Below are positions 6,967-13,924 of a stretch of DNA of 28,828 nucleotides, piece by piece. Source of the stretch: Clostridiales bacterium UBA1316 (GTDB lineage Bacteria; Bacillota; Clostridia; Oscillospirales; Oscillospiraceae); contig DBTM01000070.1 in the NCBI GenBank assembly GCA_002307055.1, forward strand, positions 1 to 28,828, read 5' to 3'. Within the stretch, counting starts at the first letter, position 1; each line of letters begins with the position of its first letter. The position numbers and the translations under genes were made by a program. The notes under the pieces were generated by a model. That model ran no database searches and had not been told where the DNA came from. It saw nothing but the letters and a program-made list of their open reading frames with translations.

Positions 6967-7878
6967 CTAATTGAGCTTAACCCTTCTCGTTAATTCTGTT
7001 ACCGATGCAATATTTTTTCTGACTAAGAAGTCTTTTATCCCCTGCGTCACCTTGATCGGCGCGGCAGGGTCGGTAAACAGCGCCGTGCCGACGGAAATAA
7101 TATCGGCACCTGCTAAAAGCATCTCAACGGCGTCCTCGCCCCTTGAAATGCCACCCATCCCCAGTATAGGTATTTTAACCGCGTTTGCAACCTGGCAGAC
7201 CATTCTTACGGCTATAGGGAGCACAGCAGGACCCGACAGTCCGCCTGTGTTGTTGTGCAGGACCGGTTTCATCGTCTCGATATTTATTTTCATTCCCAAA
7301 AGCGTGTTGATCAGCGAAATAGCGTCGGCACCCGCTTCCTCAGCGGCACACGCAATTTCAGCGATATCCGTGACATTAGGCGAGAGCTTCACCATCACCG
7401 GTATCGACGCGTGTTTCTTGACTTCTCTTGTAACGAGCGCCGCAGAATCACAGGAGGTCCCGAAGGCCATTCCGCCGCGTTTGATATTCGGGCAAGAAAT
7501 GTTGACTTCGAGCATATCGACTTTCGCGTCTGATAATTTTTCTGCCAGCAAGCAGTATTCTTCTACAGTATTTCCCGAGATGTTGGCAATAATATTCGTA
7601 TTGTATTGCCTCAAAAACGGCAGCTCATGTGCGATAAATGCGTCGACACCCGGATTTTGCAGGCCGACGCTGTTTAGTATCCCCATCGGTGTTTCCGCGA
7701 TTCTGGGCGGTGGGTTTCCAAGGCGCTCTTTGATTGTCAGACCTTTGACGCATATACCGCCCAAAAGCGACAGATCGAAAAATTCGCTGTATTCCCGCCC
7801 GAAGCCGAAGGTTCCCGAAGCGACAACAACGGGCGTCTTGAACCGGAGGCCTGTGAATAAAACCGTCATATCTGCCAT
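6967..7878 (-). CDS. pyrD: Dihydroorotate dehydrogenase, class 1B catalytic subunit
   Basis: A 303-residue FMN enzyme that oxidises dihydroorotate to orotate, the fourth step of pyrimidine synthesis; with PyrK it uses NAD+. Visible are the catalytic cysteine C129 in VNISCPN, typical of class 1 enzymes, the FMN/substrate motifs ASGTFGFG (20-27), LNSVGLQNPG (68-77) and ANISGNT, and the C-terminal GMGGISRGEDAVEMLLAGA. The frame is open 49 codons further upstream, but the ATG at 7878 is right: GGAGGT lies 9 bases upstream, the family starts here, and its first base is the last base of the pyrK stop (TAATG). The upstream extension is merely the other frame of pyrK. Confidence 0.96.
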   Translation of the reverse strand: MADMTVLFTGLRFKTPVVVASGTFGFGREYSEFFDLSLLGGICVKGLTIKERLGNPPPRIAETPMGILNSVGLQNPGVDAFIAHELPFLRQYNTNIIANISGNTVEEYCLLAEKLSDAKVDMLEVNISCPNIKRGGMAFGTSCDSAALVTREVKKHASIPVMVKLSPNVTDIAEIACAAEEAGADAISLINTLLGMKINIETMKPVLHNNTGGLSGPAVLPIAVRMVCQVANAVKIPILGMGGISRGEDAVEMLLAGADIISVGTALFTDPAAPIKVTQGIKDFLVRKNIASVTELTRRVKLN

Positions 7879-8636
7879 TACCACACGACCTCCGAAGCTA
7901 AAAATACAGGCCCGTCCTTGCAGACATGGCGCATCTCTTCTTTGCCGTTCTTTTGCGTTTTGCAGGCGCAGACAAGACACGCGCCGATACCGCAGCCCAT
8001 CCGTTCCTCCATAGAGACCTGGCACGGAACCGCGTACGCCGCCGACAGCTCCGCGACAGCCTGAAGCATTGCTCTTGGTCCGCAGGCCAGCACACCGTCA
8101 TATCCGCCCGCGCTAAGCAGTTTTTTAAGCGGAAGTGTGACTGGGCCATGTGCACCCATGCTCCCGTCATCTGTTGAGATCAGAACATCTTGGCAGATAG
8201 CTTGAAATTCTTTTTTGAGAATAACACAGTCAGCGCCTCTGAAACCCAGCACAGCTGCCGCTCTCCCGGCACATGAGCGGGCAGCAAAAAGCATCGGCGG
8301 TACGCCGATACCGCCGCCGACAAGAATGATATTTTTACCGCTGAGGTCAAAGCCCCGCCCGAGAGGACCGACGATATCGAGCATATCTCCCGCCTGACGG
8401 GCGCAGAGCCATCTCGTCCCATCTCCGCGGATCTCAACAGCCAGCGTAACGGCGCCTTCCTTCACATCACAGATACTGATTGGCCGGCGAAGGAGGCTGT
8501 TATCCCCGCATTTGATATGGATGAACTGCCCGGCGGATGCCTTGCTTGAAATTTCATTCGTTTTTATCCGGAGTAAGCAGATATTATCTGAAATTCGTGT
8601 ATTATCAATAACAGAAGCCATGCACTGTTTGGGCAT
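7878..8636 (-). CDS. pyrK: Dihydroorotate dehydrogenase electron transfer subunit
   Basis: A 252-residue iron-sulfur flavoprotein of the ferredoxin reductase fold that passes electrons from PyrD to NAD+. The FAD motif RRPISICD is at about 49-56, the NAD-site glycines VGGGIGVPP are near the middle, and the 2Fe-2S ligands are C215-x4-C220-x2-C223-x15-C239. The ATG at 8636 follows GGGGGAT at a good distance. It is first in the - strand operon pyrK-pyrD-phosphatase/GNAT. Other pyrimidine genes (pyrB, C, E, F, R) are not in the window. I see no PyrR-type attenuator in the short leader. Confidence 0.96.
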   Translation of the reverse strand: MPKQCMASVIDNTRISDNICLLRIKTNEISSKASAGQFIHIKCGDNSLLRRPISICDVKEGAVTLAVEIRGDGTRWLCARQAGDMLDIVGPLGRGFDLSGKNIILVGGGIGVPPMLFAARSCAGRAAAVLGFRGADCVILKKEFQAICQDVLISTDDGSMGAHGPVTLPLKKLLSAGGYDGVLACGPRAMLQAVAELSAAYAVPCQVSMEERMGCGIGACLVCACKTQKNGKEEMRHVCKDGPVFLASEVVW

Positions 8637-8666
8637 TAATATCCCCCTAATTCGTTCGTTATTGCT

Positions 8667-8695
8667 ATTTTACCGCAAATATTAAGCCTTTACAA
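8667..8695 (-). promoter_or_regulatory. Putative pyrK operon promoter
   Basis: On the - strand: TTGTAA (8695-8690), 17 bases, then TAAAAT (8672-8667). The expected start point is about 24 bases before the pyrK ATG. A small palindrome, ACAAC-TATTG-GTTGT (8692-8706), overlaps the -35 and could be an operator. Confidence 0.5.
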
Positions 8696-8744
8696 CTATT
8701 GGTTGTTGAATATAACAAATTTACGATTTTACATTTCGTTAACC

Positions 8745-8773
8745 TTGAAAAACATGCAGATTTAATATACTAT
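8745..8773 (+). promoter_or_regulatory. Putative purine operon promoter
   Basis: TTGAAA (8745-8750), 17 bases, TACTAT (8768-8773). It is divergent from the pyrK promoter and implies a leader of about 85 bases before purE. A weak hairpin with a T run (8814-8832, 5-bp stem) lies in that leader. Confidence 0.45.
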
Positions 8774-8782
8774 ATACATGAA

Positions 8783-8809
8783 ATTCGCATATGCATATGA
8801 GATTCGCAT
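8783..8809. promoter_or_regulatory. Candidate operator at the purE transcription start
   Basis: The perfect 12-bp palindrome CATATGCATATG (8788-8799) lies between two direct copies of ATTCGCAT (8783-8790 and 8802-8809), just after the predicted -10. It does not look like the Bacillus PurR box. The arrangement fits a dimeric repressor site, but this is inferred from symmetry only. Confidence 0.35.
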
Positions 8810-8862
8810 TTATAGCAGATTGCTGCTTTTTGGGAAAATCCGATTTGTATTTGAGGTATGAC

Positions 8863-9360
8863 ATGAAAAAAGTTGCAGTGATCATGGGGTCGGACAGTGA
8901 TCTGCCCGTCGTAGCCGGTGCTATTAAACAGCTCAAAGCCTTTGGCATCCCTTTCGAGGCCCGCGTAATATCCGCCCACAGAACGCCGAGCATCGCTGAG
9001 AGCTTCTCAAGAACAGCCATAGATAACGGCTTCGGGGTGATAATTGCCGCGGCGGGAAAAGCCGCACATCTCGCCGGTGTACTGGCCGCATATACAACGC
9101 TTCCTGTTATTGGACTGCCCATAAAATCCTCTACAATGGATGGTTTGGACAGTCTTTTATCAATTGTACAGATGCCGTCGGGTATACCTGTGGCTACCGT
9201 AGCTATCGGTGCCGCCGATAACGCGGCGATCTTAGCTGCCCAAATTCTTGCGCTGTCGGACAGCGGCCTGGCGCAGCGCTTGACGGAATTCAAGGAAAAT
9301 ATGGCGCTGGCTGTCATAGAGAAAGATAAAAAACTGCAAAACGAGGTAAATGAGTTATGA
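8863..9360 (+). CDS. purE: N5-carboxyaminoimidazole ribonucleotide mutase
   Basis: A 165-residue PurE that moves the carboxyl group of N5-CAIR to C4 of the imidazole to give CAIR. The N-terminal phosphate/ribose motif VIMGSDSDLP, the SAHRTP motif and the AAHLAGVLAA-TTLPVIGLP stretch, containing the catalytic histidine region, are present. I chose the ATG at 8863 because GAGGT precedes it by 5 bases and the family begins MKKVAVIMGS; the ATG at 8791 lies inside the probable operator. It is the first gene of the purine operon. Its stop overlaps the purC start (ATGA). PurK, which makes the N5-CAIR substrate, is not in the window. Confidence 0.96.
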   Translation: MKKVAVIMGSDSDLPVVAGAIKQLKAFGIPFEARVISAHRTPSIAESFSRTAIDNGFGVIIAAAGKAAHLAGVLAAYTTLPVIGLPIKSSTMDGLDSLLSIVQMPSGIPVATVAIGAADNAAILAAQILALSDSGLAQRLTEFKENMALAVIEKDKKLQNEVNEL

Positions 9361-10067
9361 AAAAGCTGGATCAGGTTTACGAAGGCAAAGCCAAAAAGGT
9401 ATTTAAAACAGACGATGCCAATCTCCTCATCGTCGATTACAAGGACGATGCGACCGCCTTCAACGGTGTTAAAAAAGGGACAATTATAGGCAAAGGCGCC
9501 ATCAACAACAGGATGACCAACCATTTTATGCGCCTTTTAGAACAAGCCGGGGTTCCGACACATTATGTCGAAGAGCTCACGGACCGTGAGACTCTCGTGA
9601 AGAATGTTAAAATCATACCGCTCGAAGTCATCGTCCGCAATATCGCCGCAGGTTCCTTTTCCAAACGATTCGGCGTGAAAGAAGGAACAGTTTTCAGAAA
9701 GCCCACACTGGAATTTTCATATAAAAATGACGAGCTCGGCGACCCCATGATTAATGATTCTCAAATCTATGCAATTGATTTAGCGAAGCCGTCCGAACTC
9801 GCTTTAATCAGAGAATATGCCTTAAGAATTAATGAATTTCTAAAGTCGACACTGTTTGAGTGCGGCATTACGCTCGTTGATTTCAAGCTCGAATTCGGCA
9901 AAACAAGTGACGGCGTAATTATTCTAGCCGATGAAATTTCTCCTGATACCTGCCGTTTTTGGGATGCTAAAACAGGTGAGAAGCTTGATAAGGACCGGTT
10001 CCGTCAGGATCTTGGTAACGTCGAGGGCGCATATCAGGAGATGTCCAGGCGTATTTTCGGGAAATAA
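9357..10067 (+). CDS. purC: SAICAR synthase
   Basis: A 236-residue phosphoribosylaminoimidazole-succinocarboxamide synthase that joins CAIR and aspartate with ATP. The typical start KLDQVYEGKAKKVF, the substrate loop DYKDDATAFNG, the motif EVIVRNIAAGS and the C-terminal LVDFKLEFG and LADEISPDTCRFWD are all present at the usual spacing, and the length matches the short bacterial form. The start ATG overlaps the purE stop by four bases, so the two are translationally coupled. It is followed by a 64-base gap containing a perfect hairpin before purM. Confidence 0.97.
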   Translation: MKKLDQVYEGKAKKVFKTDDANLLIVDYKDDATAFNGVKKGTIIGKGAINNRMTNHFMRLLEQAGVPTHYVEELTDRETLVKNVKIIPLEVIVRNIAAGSFSKRFGVKEGTVFRKPTLEFSYKNDELGDPMINDSQIYAIDLAKPSELALIREYALRINEFLKSTLFECGITLVDFKLEFGKTSDGVIILADEISPDTCRFWDAKTGEKLDKDRFRQDLGNVEGAYQEMSRRIFGK

Positions 10068-10090
10068 AGCTGTTACGTAAAAGGCATAAG

Positions 10091-10112
10091 TTTGAAAGAT
10101 GAGTCTTTCAAA
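10091..10112 (+). repeat. Perfect 9-bp hairpin between purC and purM
   Basis: TTTGAAAGA, loop TGAG, TCTTTCAAA. There is no T run, so it is unlikely to be a terminator. It lies 6 bases before the purM ribosome site and buries an upstream in-frame ATG (10099), which supports the later purM start. It may act in processing, RNA stability or tuning of purM translation. Confidence 0.6.
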
Positions 10113-10131
10113 TTGGGAAGGTATGGTTATA

Positions 10132-11199
10132 ATGCAGAACTCTAAATCAGACAGCTATGCCGCAGCCGGTGTTGATGTCACCGCCGGTTACGAATCTGTT
10201 GAACGCATCAAGCCCCTCGTCAAGAGCACCTTCCGTCCCGGCGTTATCGGCGGTTTGGGTGGTTTCGGCGGATTGTTCGAACCGAACACCGAGGGCATGA
10301 AACATCCCGTTTTTGTCTCGGGTACAGACGGCGTCGGGACTAAGCTGAAGATCGCCTTTTTGATGAACAAACACGATACCGTCGGTATCGACTGCGTTGC
10401 GATGTGCGTCAACGACATTATATGCTCCGGCGCGGAACCGCTGTTCTTTCTGGATTACCTTGCCATGGGAAAGAACCTTCCTGAGCGCACGGAAAAAATC
10501 GTCGAAGGCGTCGCCGACGGCTGCAGGCAAGCCGGATGCGCGCTAATCGGCGGCGAAACAGCGGAAATGCCGGGTTTTTACCCAGAGGATGAATATGATA
10601 TGGCAGGTTTTTCTGTCGGCGTCGTCGACCATGATAAAATTATTGACGGCAGCACGATTAAAGCGGGCGACAGACTGATTGGGTTAGCGTCCTCAGGCTT
10701 GCACTCCAACGGATTTTCTCTTGTCAGGAAGGTACTTGACCTCAATCCCGAAACACTTGGAGAATATGTTCCGGAGCTTTACTGTACGCTTGGCGAAGAG
10801 CTGCTCAAGCCGACACGCATCTATGTCCGTCAGGTTTTGCATCTGATTAAAACACTTGGCATGAATATTAAAGGCATCTGCCATATCACCGGCGGCGGCT
10901 TATATGAAAACGTTCCCCGCATGCTGCCAGAGGGCATCACCGCAAAAATCCGCCCGAATGATTTCCCTGAGAGCCGAATTTTTACCTATCTGTCTTCAAA
11001 AAGTGATATACCGGTACATGATTTATACAACACCTTTAACATGGGTATCGGACTTGTTATGGCTGTGGACAGTAATGATGCCGGTGCTGTCGTTAATGCT
11101 TTAATCCAGATCGGAGAACACCCGTATGTCATCGGCAGCTGTGTAAACAGCACTTCCCATGGAAGCACAGGGGAAAAAGGAGTTGAGCTCGTTTGGTAA
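10132..11199 (+). CDS. purM: Phosphoribosylformylglycinamidine cyclo-ligase (AIR synthetase)
   Basis: A 355-residue enzyme that closes the imidazole ring of FGAM with ATP to give AIR. Family motifs are SYAAAGVDVTAGYE at the N-terminus, the ATP-site stretch SGTDGVGTKLKIAF, DCVAMCVNDI, and GGETAEMPG. The ATG at 10132 follows GGAAGGT by about 9 bases. An ATG 11 codons earlier (10099) lies within a hairpin loop and has no ribosome site. The length suits the family (about 340-350). The stop codon lies inside the beginning of purN, an overlap of seven bases. Confidence 0.96.
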   Translation: MQNSKSDSYAAAGVDVTAGYESVERIKPLVKSTFRPGVIGGLGGFGGLFEPNTEGMKHPVFVSGTDGVGTKLKIAFLMNKHDTVGIDCVAMCVNDIICSGAEPLFFLDYLAMGKNLPERTEKIVEGVADGCRQAGCALIGGETAEMPGFYPEDEYDMAGFSVGVVDHDKIIDGSTIKAGDRLIGLASSGLHSNGFSLVRKVLDLNPETLGEYVPELYCTLGEELLKPTRIYVRQVLHLIKTLGMNIKGICHITGGGLYENVPRMLPEGITAKIRPNDFPESRIFTYLSSKSDIPVHDLYNTFNMGIGLVMAVDSNDAGAVVNALIQIGEHPYVIGSCVNSTSHGSTGEKGVELVW

Positions 11200-11825
11200 A
11201 AACTGCTGTGCTCGTCTCAGGCGACGGCACGAATCTACAGTCGATCATCAATTCACATAATTTCGGAAAAATTAAGAATTGTGAGCTTACGGCCGTCATC
11301 TCTTCAAAGCCCGATGCGTATGCCCTGACGAGAGCAAAAGGCGCCGGAATTCCGACATATATTATAAACTACAAAAATTTCCCAAGCCGTGCCGGCTTCA
11401 ACGAAGCCGTTTTCCAGAAGCTGAAGAGTCTGGACATTGAGCTTGTCGTCCTGGCAGGCTTTATGGTCGTTCTCGGTTCTCCTGTTGTTGAGGCTTATGA
11501 AAACAGAATTATCAATATTCATCCATCGCTCGTCCCGTCTTTTTGCGGCGAAGGCTTCTATGGCATCCGTGTCCATGAAGAGGCTATAAATTACGGCGTT
11601 AAGGTGTCGGGCGCCACCGCACATTTTGCTACAGCTCAGGCTGACGCGGGACCCGTCATCATCCAGCGCGCCGTAGAGGTGCGTGAAGGCGATACGCCTA
11701 ATGCGCTGCAGAAAAGAATCATGGAAGAGGTAGAGTGGAAAATACTCCCGGAGGCGATATCCCTCTACTGCGAAGGCCGCCTGTCTGTTATTGGGCGCAT
11801 CGTGCACATAAAGGAGAAAAATTAA
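11193..11825 (+). CDS. purN: Phosphoribosylglycinamide formyltransferase
   Basis: A 210-residue transformylase that uses 10-formyl-tetrahydrofolate to formylate GAR. The family motif VLVSGDGTNLQSI starts at residue 6. The catalytic site NIHPSLVPSF (about 109-118), with its Asn and His, and the late DAGPVIIQR motif with the conserved aspartate are present. The only start that keeps the family N-terminus is TTG at 11193, with AGGAG about 10 bases upstream inside purM. It overlaps the end of purM by seven bases, so translation is probably coupled and held low by the weak start. Confidence 0.94.
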   Translation: MVKTAVLVSGDGTNLQSIINSHNFGKIKNCELTAVISSKPDAYALTRAKGAGIPTYIINYKNFPSRAGFNEAVFQKLKSLDIELVVLAGFMVVLGSPVVEAYENRIINIHPSLVPSFCGEGFYGIRVHEEAINYGVKVSGATAHFATAQADAGPVIIQRAVEVREGDTPNALQKRIMEEVEWKILPEAISLYCEGRLSVIGRIVHIKEKN

Positions 11826-11829
11826 AGGC

Positions 11830-12534
11830 ATGAACTTAATCAATATCTGCGACGAATTAAAAAGCAACGCATATCCCGGCCGCGGGATTATTATAGGCCG
11901 CAGTGAGGACGGCAAGCACGCCGTCCTTATCTATTTCATTACCGGCAGAAGCGAAAGCAGCCGTAACCGCATTTTTGTTCCCGAAGAAGACGGGATACGG
12001 ACAGAAGCTTTTGATCCGTCAAAGCTCAACGATCCAAGCTTATTTATTTATCATCCTGTGCGTATTTACGACGGGCATCTCATTGTCACCAACGGCGACC
12101 AGACGGACACCATCAGGGATAACATGCTGGCTGACAACAGCTTTCATTCCGCGTTAATTAAACGCGAATTCGAGCCGGACGCAAACTATACGCCGCGCAT
12201 TTCCGGCTTGATCCTTCCGGACGGCAGCTACAAGCTGTCCATCCTCAAAAGCCTCGACGGAGACCCGGCTTGCTGCTGCCGCAGCTTTTTCGAATATGAT
12301 ACGGCAATCGCGGGAGCCGGGCATTTTATAAGCACTTACAAATGCGACGGCAATCCCACCCCCTCTTTCGAGGGTGAGCCAAAGCTTATTTCCGTAACCG
12401 GCAATCTCAGCGAATTTGCAACCGGCATTTGGAACGCGCTCAACGCCGATAATAAGGTTTCACTCTACGGTTTATCGAAGGATATCCATTCCGGAACAAA
12501 CGAAAGCATTCTGTTCAACAAATACAGCAAATAA
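11830..12534 (+). CDS. purO: IMP cyclohydrolase, PurO type
   Basis: A 234-residue protein matching the PurO/IMP cyclohydrolase family known first from archaea and also found in Clostridia. It closes the second ring of FAICAR to make IMP. Recognisable features are the N-terminal YPGRGIIIG, FITGRSESSRNRIF, TNGDQTDTI, REFEPDANYTPRISG and the C-terminal FISTYKCDGNPTPSFEGEP. The ATG at 11830 lies five bases after the purN stop. The next gene is AICAR transformylase, the preceding step, so together they replace the bifunctional PurH. Identification is from recalled family sequence; confidence is high given the context. Confidence 0.9.
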   Translation: MNLINICDELKSNAYPGRGIIIGRSEDGKHAVLIYFITGRSESSRNRIFVPEEDGIRTEAFDPSKLNDPSLFIYHPVRIYDGHLIVTNGDQTDTIRDNMLADNSFHSALIKREFEPDANYTPRISGLILPDGSYKLSILKSLDGDPACCCRSFFEYDTAIAGAGHFISTYKCDGNPTPSFEGEPKLISVTGNLSEFATGIWNALNADNKVSLYGLSKDIHSGTNESILFNKYSK

Positions 12535-12535
12535 T

Positions 12536-13738
12536 GTGAAAGCTTCGATTTTGGGAGGTTTTAATACGAAAGAGCTTGAATTAAAATACGGCTGTAACCC
12601 AAATCAGAAACCTGCGCGCATTTTTATGAAAGACGGCGCACTGCCCATTACTGTTTTAAACGGCAAACCGGGGTATATCAATCTGCTGGATGCATTCAAC
12701 AGCTGGCAGCTTGTCTGTGAACTGAAGGCGGCAACAAACTTACCCAGCGCGGCTTCCTTTAAGCATGTCTCCCCTGCCGGTGCCGCAGTCGCCGCACCGC
12801 TTTCCGATATCGAAAAAAAGATTTACTTCGTCGAAGGGCTGAAGCTTTCTCCGCTTGCCTGCGCCTACGCCAGAGCGCGCGGTGCCGACCGGTTATGTTC
12901 ATACGGAGACTGGGCGGCACTTTCCGACCCCTGCGATGAAGAGACGGCTGAGCTGCTGACACACGAGGTATCCGACGGGATCATTGCCCCAGGATATACG
13001 CCAAAAGCTCTTGAAATTCTCCGCGGTAAAAAAAAGGGCGCTTATATTATCGTACAGATTAATCCGGATTACGTCCCTGAAAAGATTGAGCGGAAGGATG
13101 TCTTCGGTATCACCTTTGAGCAGTGCCGCAACAACCTTATGATTGATCCCGGCATATTTTCAAATATTGTCACATTGAACAAACAGCTTCCGGAAAGCGC
13201 AAAGCGCGACCTTGCCATTGCCCTCGTTACACTTAAATATACGCAGTCCAACTCCGTCTGTTTTGTCAAGGATGGACAAGCCATCGGCATCGGCGCCGGA
13301 CAGCAGAGTCGTATCCACTGTACGCGGCTTGCCGGCAGCAAGGCGGACAACTGGTGGCTCAGGCATCATCCCAAGGTGTTAAGTTTACCATTTATAGGCA
13401 GCCTAAAACATTTTGATTGCGATAACGCCATTGATGTTTATATTTCTGACGAATATGAGGATGTTCTGGCTGACGGAGCCTGGCAGCAGACATTCACAGA
13501 AAAGCCGTCTGTATTGACAGCTGAGGAAAAGAAATGCTGGATGATGGCAATGTCGGATGTCGCGCTCGGCAGCGATGCTTTCTTCCCGTTCGGCGATAAT
13601 GTCGAACGTGCCAGAAAATCAGGTGTCAAATACATCGCGCAGCCAGGCGGCTCAATCCGCGATGACAACGCCATAGAGGTCTGCGACAGACACGATATGG
13701 TCATGGCGTTCACGGGGATAAGATTATTCCACCATTGA
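12536..13738 (+). CDS. purH: Free-standing AICAR transformylase (PurH C-terminal domain only)
   Basis: The enzyme formylates AICAR to FAICAR with 10-formyl-tetrahydrofolate. It lacks the N-terminal IMP cyclohydrolase domain of PurH. Family motifs include LKYGCNPNQKPARIF near the start, PSAASFKHVSPAGAAV with the catalytic Lys-His pair, YTQSNSVCFVKDGQAIGIGAGQQSR (one of the best-kept stretches), GSDAFFPFGDN and the end MAFTGIRLFHH. The start is odd. The first canonical in-frame start after purO is GTG 12536 (400 residues, no ribosome site). A perfect GGGAGG (12553-12558) instead stands seven bases before ACG 12566, which would give a 390-residue protein with the usual family N-terminus. I list the GTG form, but ACG initiation is the better fit. 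Confidence 0.93.
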   Translation: MKASILGGFNTKELELKYGCNPNQKPARIFMKDGALPITVLNGKPGYINLLDAFNSWQLVCELKAATNLPSAASFKHVSPAGAAVAAPLSDIEKKIYFVEGLKLSPLACAYARARGADRLCSYGDWAALSDPCDEETAELLTHEVSDGIIAPGYTPKALEILRGKKKGAYIIVQINPDYVPEKIERKDVFGITFEQCRNNLMIDPGIFSNIVTLNKQLPESAKRDLAIALVTLKYTQSNSVCFVKDGQAIGIGAGQQSRIHCTRLAGSKADNWWLRHHPKVLSLPFIGSLKHFDCDNAIDVYISDEYEDVLADGAWQQTFTEKPSVLTAEEKKCWMMAMSDVALGSDAFFPFGDNVERARKSGVKYIAQPGGSIRDDNAIEVCDRHDMVMAFTGIRLFHH

Positions 13739-13754
13739 TGTTTATGCGAAATGG

Positions 13755-13873
13755 GACGCTGTAAACACAGGTGACCGTGTTATTTTTATCGCTTGAAACT
13801 GCTGGCTCATTCAGATTCATCGATTCACTCCGGATGACATTGCAGCGTCTTTCAGCATTTTGTTTACAGTGTT
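13755..13873 (+). ncRNA. Candidate structured leader RNA upstream of purD
   Basis: This is the only wide gap in the operon (186 bases). The outer helix P1 pairs 13755-13767 with 13861-13873: 13 consecutive pairs, nine of them uninterrupted Watson-Crick (CTGTAAACA with TGTTTACAG) and two G-U. Nested inside are GC-TGAAA (13791-13798, one bulged base) with TTTCAGC (13850-13856), CTGC (13799-13802) with GCAG (13842-13845), and TCATC (13817-13821) with GATGA (13833-13837). All helices are compatible at once. No ORF is convincing in the gap. A purD-associated RNA motif has been described by comparative genomics; I recall it only by name and cannot test the match. Confidence 0.5.
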
Positions 13874-13886
13874 CTCTACAATCTCT

Positions 13887-13917
13887 CCTCCGGTTTATTC
13901 AAACATTTATTTGGAGG
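13887..13917 (+). promoter_or_regulatory. Anti-Shine-Dalgarno hairpin that can hide the purD ribosome site
   Basis: CCTCC at 13887-13891 is complementary to the purD ribosome site GGAGG at 13913-13917, with a 21-base loop. It follows the folded domain at 13755-13873 by 13 bases, the usual place for a translational expression platform. Confidence 0.45.
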
Positions 13918-13924
13918 TCCTGTC

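Noticed and set aside
6971..8014. 347-codon + strand frame opposite pyrD
   Set aside because: It is a shadow of pyrD caused by codon bias, low-complexity in Ile/Ser/Pro/Ala, with no family resemblance. The - strand frame is an unmistakable PyrD.
7879..8025. N-terminal extension of pyrD by 49 codons
   Set aside because: The segment is pyrK coding sequence in another frame. A good ribosome site and the family N-terminus place the start at 7878.
8637..8862. Purine riboswitch or PyrR attenuator in the pyrK/purE divergent region
   Set aside because: No three-way-junction purine aptamer core and no PyrR anti-antiterminator sequence were recognised. Only promoters, small palindromes and a weak 5-bp hairpin were seen.
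8739..9524. 261-codon - strand frame opposite purE and purC
   Set aside because: Antisense of two well-identified genes and across the promoter region; no motif.
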